Part shown: positions 16,384-19,469 of the stretch, in pieces
Layout of the letters: the number at the start of each line of letters is the position of its first letter
Numbering within the stretch: the stretch's first letter is position 1
DNA from: Actinomycetota bacterium
GTDB taxonomy: Bacteria; Actinomycetota; Actinomycetes; Acidothermales; Acidothermaceae
Length of the DNA stretch: 19,469 nucleotides
Direction of reading: 5' to 3'
Assembly (NCBI GenBank): GCA_003134755.1
Contig: PLCK01000291.1
Coordinates: 1 to 19,469, forward strand
Position numbers and translations under genes: made by a program
Notes under the pieces: generated by a model
Told to the model about the DNA's origin: nothing
What the model saw: the letters and a program-made list of their open reading frames with translations, nothing else
The model's database searches: none

Positions 16384-17012
16384 CGCGACCAATCGGGGAT
16401 TTCCGCAGTGGACGCTTGCGCTTGGAGAAAGAACAAGCGGTCCCCCCTCAGCGCTGCCTCCCACTCAACCGTGTCCGAATATTTCCACTGCAGGAGAAGG
16501 GGAAGATGCTCGAAGAGATGCGCGAGAAGGTCTGAAATACGGTCGGGCACGATGGACGAACGGGTGAAGAAGCGTTGCTGATCCGGCTGGATCACAGCCT
16601 CAAAGACCTCCTGGCCGCCTTGCGCCAAAGTAACAAGCGAGTAGGCGACCGCTATGAACGTAAGAGCCTCTCGTACCGAGGTGTGCCCCATCACGCCGAG
16701 GTCTGCCTCGACGTATGGCTGAAGGACGAATGAGGCAATGCGAGGCGAGGCGTGAACGGCGTAGTGCTCGCGCAGCGTCGGCCAGGAGGTCGCGTCTGCC
16801 ACGACGCTCTCTAGCGCACCGGACACGGACTGCGCCGAGACTGCGTCGTGCAAGGTCACACCGCGTTCGCTCGGTCGGATGATGACGCGATCTGAGCCGA
16901 ATTCCGGGAACGACTCAGGAAGCTCGGCGACCACGGCGGTTTGCGGGATGGGGAGCCGCAGCGCCTTCAGCGCCAGTAGACCGCTGGCCTTACCGCCTAT
17001 CGGGTCACTCAC
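16380..17012 (-). CDS. Short PEP-synthase/PPDK-type ATP-grasp protein
   Basis: A 210-aa protein. GGKASGLLALKALRLPIPQT (6-25) matches the start of the PEP-synthase/PPDK N-terminal domain (GGKG-x-x-L...G-x-P-x-P). VIIRPSE (43-49) occupies the usual RSS region, VLQPYVEADLGVMGH (96-110) corresponds to the V-x-QP-x-x-x-x-x-GV strand, and TVEWEAALRGDRLFFLQAQA (181-200) matches the D-x-EWA...l-x-LQARP end. Full domains are about 300 aa, so this is a reduced version lacking the next domains. Its partner swivel domain appears to be the separate protein at 13435-14520. Start GTG 17012 overlaps the HIT gene by 8 bp. The usual RSSA/ED residues are not all kept, so activity is uncertain. Confidence 0.72.
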   Translation of the reverse strand: MSDPIGGKASGLLALKALRLPIPQTAVVAELPESFPEFGSDRVIIRPSERGVTLHDAVSAQSVSGALESVVADATSWPTLREHYAVHASPRIASFVLQPYVEADLGVMGHTSVREALTFIAVAYSLVTLAQGGQEVFEAVIQPDQQRFFTRSSIVPDRISDLLAHLFEHLPLLLQWKYSDTVEWEAALRGDRLFFLQAQASTAEIPDWSR

Positions 17013-17439
17013 TCGGAAGTGACTTGCGGATCAGGTCACGTATCGAGCCGAGCGCCTCAGGGGGTGTCTCAACGTCCCGAAGCGTTGCAGCCCGCGGCCA
17101 GTCCTCGTCGACCCAATCCCGGCCGAACGCAGACTTGGGTTGCGAGTATCGAGGTATGAAATGGAAATGGACGAATGGGTCTTTCATCATGGCGGCTATA
17201 ACATTTACCTTTTCTGCCCCCAATGTCGCCGAAACCTTCTCCAGGCGCGCGAAGATCTCGACAAGCTCGACAGCTTCGGAGGCGGTAACGTCTGCGAAGG
17301 TGGGGATAGCACGTGAAGGCAATATAACCATGCTACCGAAGGTGATTTGCTTCGTCCTCACGGTCACCAGCCATCCCTTTCCTTCAAAGACGACCAATTC
17401 CTGGGCTCGAAATTTCTCCAAATACTCTTGCGTGCTCAC
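17005..17439 (-). CDS. HIT-family (histidine triad) nucleotide hydrolase/transferase
   Basis: A 144-aa protein of typical HIT size. The motif region reads KDPFVHFHFIPRYSQP (86-101): His91 and His93 match the second (catalytic) and third His of H-x-H-x-H-x-x, while the first His is Phe89. Family members split nucleoside 5'-phosphate esters, amidates or dinucleoside polyphosphates, or transfer NMP. In this operon it may process an NDP- or NMP-linked intermediate; that is inference. It starts at GTG 17439 immediately after the TAA of the previous gene, with GGAGG 4 nt before that, and overlaps the ATP-grasp gene by 8 bp. Confidence 0.82.
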   Translation of the reverse strand: MSTQEYLEKFRAQELVVFEGKGWLVTVRTKQITFGSMVILPSRAIPTFADVTASEAVELVEIFARLEKVSATLGAEKVNVIAAMMKDPFVHFHFIPRYSQPKSAFGRDWVDEDWPRAATLRDVETPPEALGSIRDLIRKSLPSE

Positions 17440-18633
17440 TTATCCTCCACTCAATTGGTGATGTGCCCACTTTATCACATTCGGTGTTAGTCGAAAGTCT
17501 ATAGCGGTGCGATCCCAGATAAGGTCGAAGTCGTTTTGAAAGAGCCGTCCAGAAGGAACGCCAGTAAAAAGTACTGCGTTTAGTCGGTCTCGGTCATTTC
17601 CCCCAACTGCTTCATGCATGACAACAGTTTGCCCGTTAATGATCTCGTACTTTAGGGGGACGGCCTCATCGGTTAATGCTACCATGTAATTGCGGTATCT
17701 ATCGAGGCATTCGAGCCAGTTGGTCAGATTGGCCTGGATATGCTCATTTCGGAGATGCACTGCTCGCCCGTGGGCACCCGTAGCGACGTACGATTCCAAC
17801 TCAGCCTTCGAGTAGATCTCGCGGCATATGAGGCCATCCCGCAACTGCGAGTAGAACTGAGATTTCCGTACGCCGTGTTCTCGAACGTAAGCGTCGATCT
17901 GGGTGCTTCCTGGACCGAACCGCTGTTCGGCGATGTCTACGACCGCGTCCTCTGTCTTGAACAAGACTGAGAGGCGCTTGGGGATCCGATCGATCCGTGT
18001 CGCGCCATGCTCATGAGCGACGATCAGGTGCGAGTACTGGATGGCAGACGTGCTAATCGTCAGGGCAGTGGCCGTCGCGACACCACCGTCCGTTCCGGGT
18101 ACTTGCCCGGCGGGGCTCAGCGGCTCTGCCAGAGGGGTGACGAGATCGGCGAAGCCCGTCACAGCGGTCCATCGCGCGAGGAGATGCACGGCATCGTCCG
18201 CTGCTTGTGCCATCCGCGATGAGGTGGCTGTCGTCACGCCGTAGTAGGTGGACAGGACGGGAAAATCACGCGGGACTTGCGGTGAGATGCTCCGAAGACG
18301 CTCGGTGTACTCAGCTTTGCTACCTGATCTGTTGAAGATCGTCTCGAGCAGGCGGTGCCACTCCTGGCCGGGCGGAGGCGTGCGGCCTGGCCGCTCGGTG
18401 GGTGGGGAGAAGGCGACGGTATCGCGCATGGTGTCGACATACCGCCAGAGGACATTGGCCTGATGGTCTGGTGTGCCTTGGAAGTCGGGGATCAAGGCGA
18501 GGCTCTTGGCATTGCGGAAGCGGCGTAGGTCCGCGGCGCCATGACCCAGCTTGAGGCGTTGCAGGTCCCTTATTATTGCTTCGATAGTTGGTGGCGTGGG
18601 TGCTCGAGGCGCTGTTGGTCTGGACGCCTGCAT
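17440..18633 (-). CDS. Unrecognised 397-aa protein, first gene of the cassette operon
   Basis: I do not recognise a family. After a Pro/Ala-rich tail (1-16), residues 17-75 contain IEAIIRDLQRLKLGHGAADL and a conserved-looking helix-rich part. The middle (88-200) is mixed. The C-terminal half (about 240-397) contains LRNEHIQANLTNWLECLDRY, VALTDEAVPLKYEIINGQTV and FDLIWDRTAIDF. The last segment is weakly reminiscent of ligand-sensing C-terminal domains of some actinobacterial regulators, so it may be a sensor or regulator, but no DNA-binding motif is clear. Start 18633 is preferred: TATCGT (a -10) lies 6 nt upstream, giving a leaderless mRNA. A longer frame to 18723 exists but would swallow the operators. 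It heads the run to HIT, ATP-grasp and the synthase. Confidence 0.75.
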   Translation of the reverse strand: MQASRPTAPRAPTPPTIEAIIRDLQRLKLGHGAADLRRFRNAKSLALIPDFQGTPDHQANVLWRYVDTMRDTVAFSPPTERPGRTPPPGQEWHRLLETIFNRSGSKAEYTERLRSISPQVPRDFPVLSTYYGVTTATSSRMAQAADDAVHLLARWTAVTGFADLVTPLAEPLSPAGQVPGTDGGVATATALTISTSAIQYSHLIVAHEHGATRIDRIPKRLSVLFKTEDAVVDIAEQRFGPGSTQIDAYVREHGVRKSQFYSQLRDGLICREIYSKAELESYVATGAHGRAVHLRNEHIQANLTNWLECLDRYRNYMVALTDEAVPLKYEIINGQTVVMHEAVGGNDRDRLNAVLFTGVPSGRLFQNDFDLIWDRTAIDFRLTPNVIKWAHHQLSGG

Positions 18634-18639
18634 GCCGCC

Positions 18640-18645
18640 ACGATA
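18640..18645 (-). promoter_or_regulatory. Candidate -10 of a leaderless promoter for the cassette operon
   Basis: TATCGT on the minus strand, 6 nt before ATG 18633, has the TAnnnT form and spacing of a leaderless start. No ribosome-binding site or good -35 is seen. Confidence 0.45.
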
Positions 18646-18651
18646 CCTCGC

Positions 18652-18665
18652 GTGAAACTTTTCAC
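18652..18665. promoter_or_regulatory. Operator candidate GTGAAACTTTTCAC
   Basis: A perfect palindrome (6-bp arms, CT centre) spanning about -19 to -32 of the 18633 start. It shares the form GTGnnAnnTnnCAC with a second palindrome at 18691. Confidence 0.6.
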
Positions 18666-18690
18666 TCGATTGTGATTCTCGGCCGCTGAC

Positions 18691-18704
18691 GTGCGATTTC
18701 GCAC
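18691..18704. promoter_or_regulatory. Operator candidate GTGCGATTTCGCAC
   Basis: A perfect palindrome (6-bp arms, TT centre), 39 bp centre to centre from the first, just upstream of ATG 18722 of the rightward gene. It may regulate both directions. Confidence 0.6.
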
Positions 18705-18721
18705 CCCGCAGCCTTGCGTTC

Positions 18722-18934
18722 ATGGAGAACGCAGCAACCCGCCCGATGACTGACCAGTTCTTGAGCGATGCCAGGCCCGGGGCTCGCGTGCAGTTGGTCG
18801 CGATCGAGCCGGCAGTGGCGGAACGTTACCTTCTGTTGCTCCCGGACGTTCTCGTTTGGTTCTCGTGCGGTGAGGTCTTCAGGATCGAGCGGCGTCCAGA
18901 TCGTTCGCACCGCGACCGGCAGGTCTCAACATGA
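18722..18934 (+). CDS. Small hypothetical protein coupled to a SprT-like gene
   Basis: A 70-aa protein (MENAATRPMTDQFLSDARPG, then ARVQLVAIEPAVAERYLLLL, PDVLVWFSCGEVFRIERRPD). The centre looks like a small beta-rich domain; I recognise no family. An internal ATG at 18746 is an alternative start, and neither start has a clear ribosome-binding site. Its stop overlaps the next gene as ATGA, which supports expression together with it. It is divergent from the cassette operon across an 88-bp region with two palindromes. Confidence 0.6.
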   Translation: MENAATRPMTDQFLSDARPGARVQLVAIEPAVAERYLLLLPDVLVWFSCGEVFRIERRPDRSHRDRQVST

Positions 18935-19469
18935 CAGAGACCTCGCGGCAAGCGGCGTCCGCTGCCTACGTGGCGCTCCAAGCGTCCGTACAAGGTGCGG
19001 CGGAAGATGTCGGCAGGACCAACGCTGACCTATTTCCGGGGCTGCTCGAATACCTGGTCGATAACACGCTGATCATCGTTGGCCGGACGAGACGACGGAT
19101 CTTCGGATCATTCGAGGCGACTTGCTGGCGCCACCATGGGCGCGAGGTAAGCGAGATCTTCGTCAACCCTGCACCCGATGCGGGCCAAGCGTCTCGGGAT
19201 CTGGCGGCGCGGGTGTTGTGCACGGTCATTCACGAGTGCGCCCATCTCGTCAATCACATCCAAGGCGATTCCCCGCCGAGCCGACAGGGCCGGTATCACG
19301 CTAAGCGGTTCGCTGCTGTGGCGTTCGCCCTCGGTGACGCTGTTGAACGCGATCCTGTCGTTGGTCATCGGACACCTTGTCTGCGCCGCGAAGCCGTGCT
19401 CCGGCTGCATCTTGTAGATGCGCTGCCCGAGCGTCCGGATGATCCGCCAGCCGCCGGCGTAGGTGCCGA
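18931..19469 (+). CDS. SprT-like zinc metalloprotease-domain protein (3' end outside window)
   Basis: The frame is open from ATG 18931 to the right edge (179 codons, no stop). Residues 90-130 contain VLCTVIHECAHLVNHIQGDS with the zinc motif His101-Glu102-Cys103-Ala104-His105. GRYHAKRF follows, with His123 as probable third ligand and the G-x-YH-x-x-F pattern of SprT-like domains. SprT-like proteins are zinc proteases, in eukaryotes acting on DNA-protein crosslinks; related genes are often found on mobile elements, where their role is not settled. The start overlaps the upstream 70-aa gene by 4 bp (ATGA). I cannot see the C-terminal part, so extra domains are possible. Confidence 0.78.
   Translation, partial: MTETSRQAASAAYVALQASVQGAAEDVGRTNADLFPGLLEYLVDNTLIIVGRTRRRIFGSFEATCWRHHGREVSEIFVNPAPDAGQASRDLAARVLCTVIHECAHLVNHIQGDSPPSRQGRYHAKRFAAVAFALGDAVERDPVVGHRTPCLRREAVLRLHLVDALPERPDDPPAAGVGA

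Overview
The window is high-GC DNA from an actinomycete (Actinomycetota). The evidence is the galU - glp - moaC - mog - rimJ-like - glpR gene order (the glp/glpR pair is an actinobacterial cell-division module), GTG starts, chains of 4-bp ATGA/GTGA overlaps, and probable leaderless starts. I cannot name the genus.

Bases 1-4275 are chromosomal backbone: the end of galU, the gephyrin-like Glp, two molybdopterin genes (moaC, mog/moaB), a RimJ/RimL-type acetyltransferase, the membrane receptor GlpR, and a tRNA-Ala(CGC) gene.

From about 4279 to beyond the right edge lies an integrated mobile element, most like an integrative and mobilizable or conjugative element. It abuts the 3' end of the tRNA. 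It opens with a large serine integrase whose reading frame runs antisense through the tRNA into glpR. An ImmA-type metalloprotease and an XRE (ImmR-type) repressor follow. A leftward operon (12848 to 7255) then encodes a small protein, a TraD/VirD4-like ATPase, a replication-relaxation protein, a DNA methyltransferase, a ribbon-helix-helix protein and the antirestriction protein ArdA. Three consecutive hairpins sit before ardA. Palindromes lie in the candidate promoters of both the repressor gene and the transfer operon, and a 15-bp site is shared by the two regions, so they may be co-regulated. Two very small coupled genes (30 and 60 aa) lie upstream of the transfer operon. No second attachment site was seen, so the right end is outside the window.

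The most unusual part is a six-gene cargo cassette at 13435-18633 with visibly lower GC in places. It holds an unrecognised 397-aa protein, a HIT-family protein, a short PEP-synthase-type ATP-grasp protein, a myo-inositol-1-phosphate-synthase-like enzyme, a sugar-type nucleotidyltransferase, and a separate phosphohistidine swivel-domain protein. The last two are transcribed divergently from what look like interlocked leaderless promoters. Together they suggest a pathway that makes and nucleotide-activates a cyclitol phosphate, with a split PEP-synthase-like phosphotransferase. I know of no described system with this composition. The window ends with a small gene coupled to a SprT-like zinc-protease gene that is cut by the right edge.
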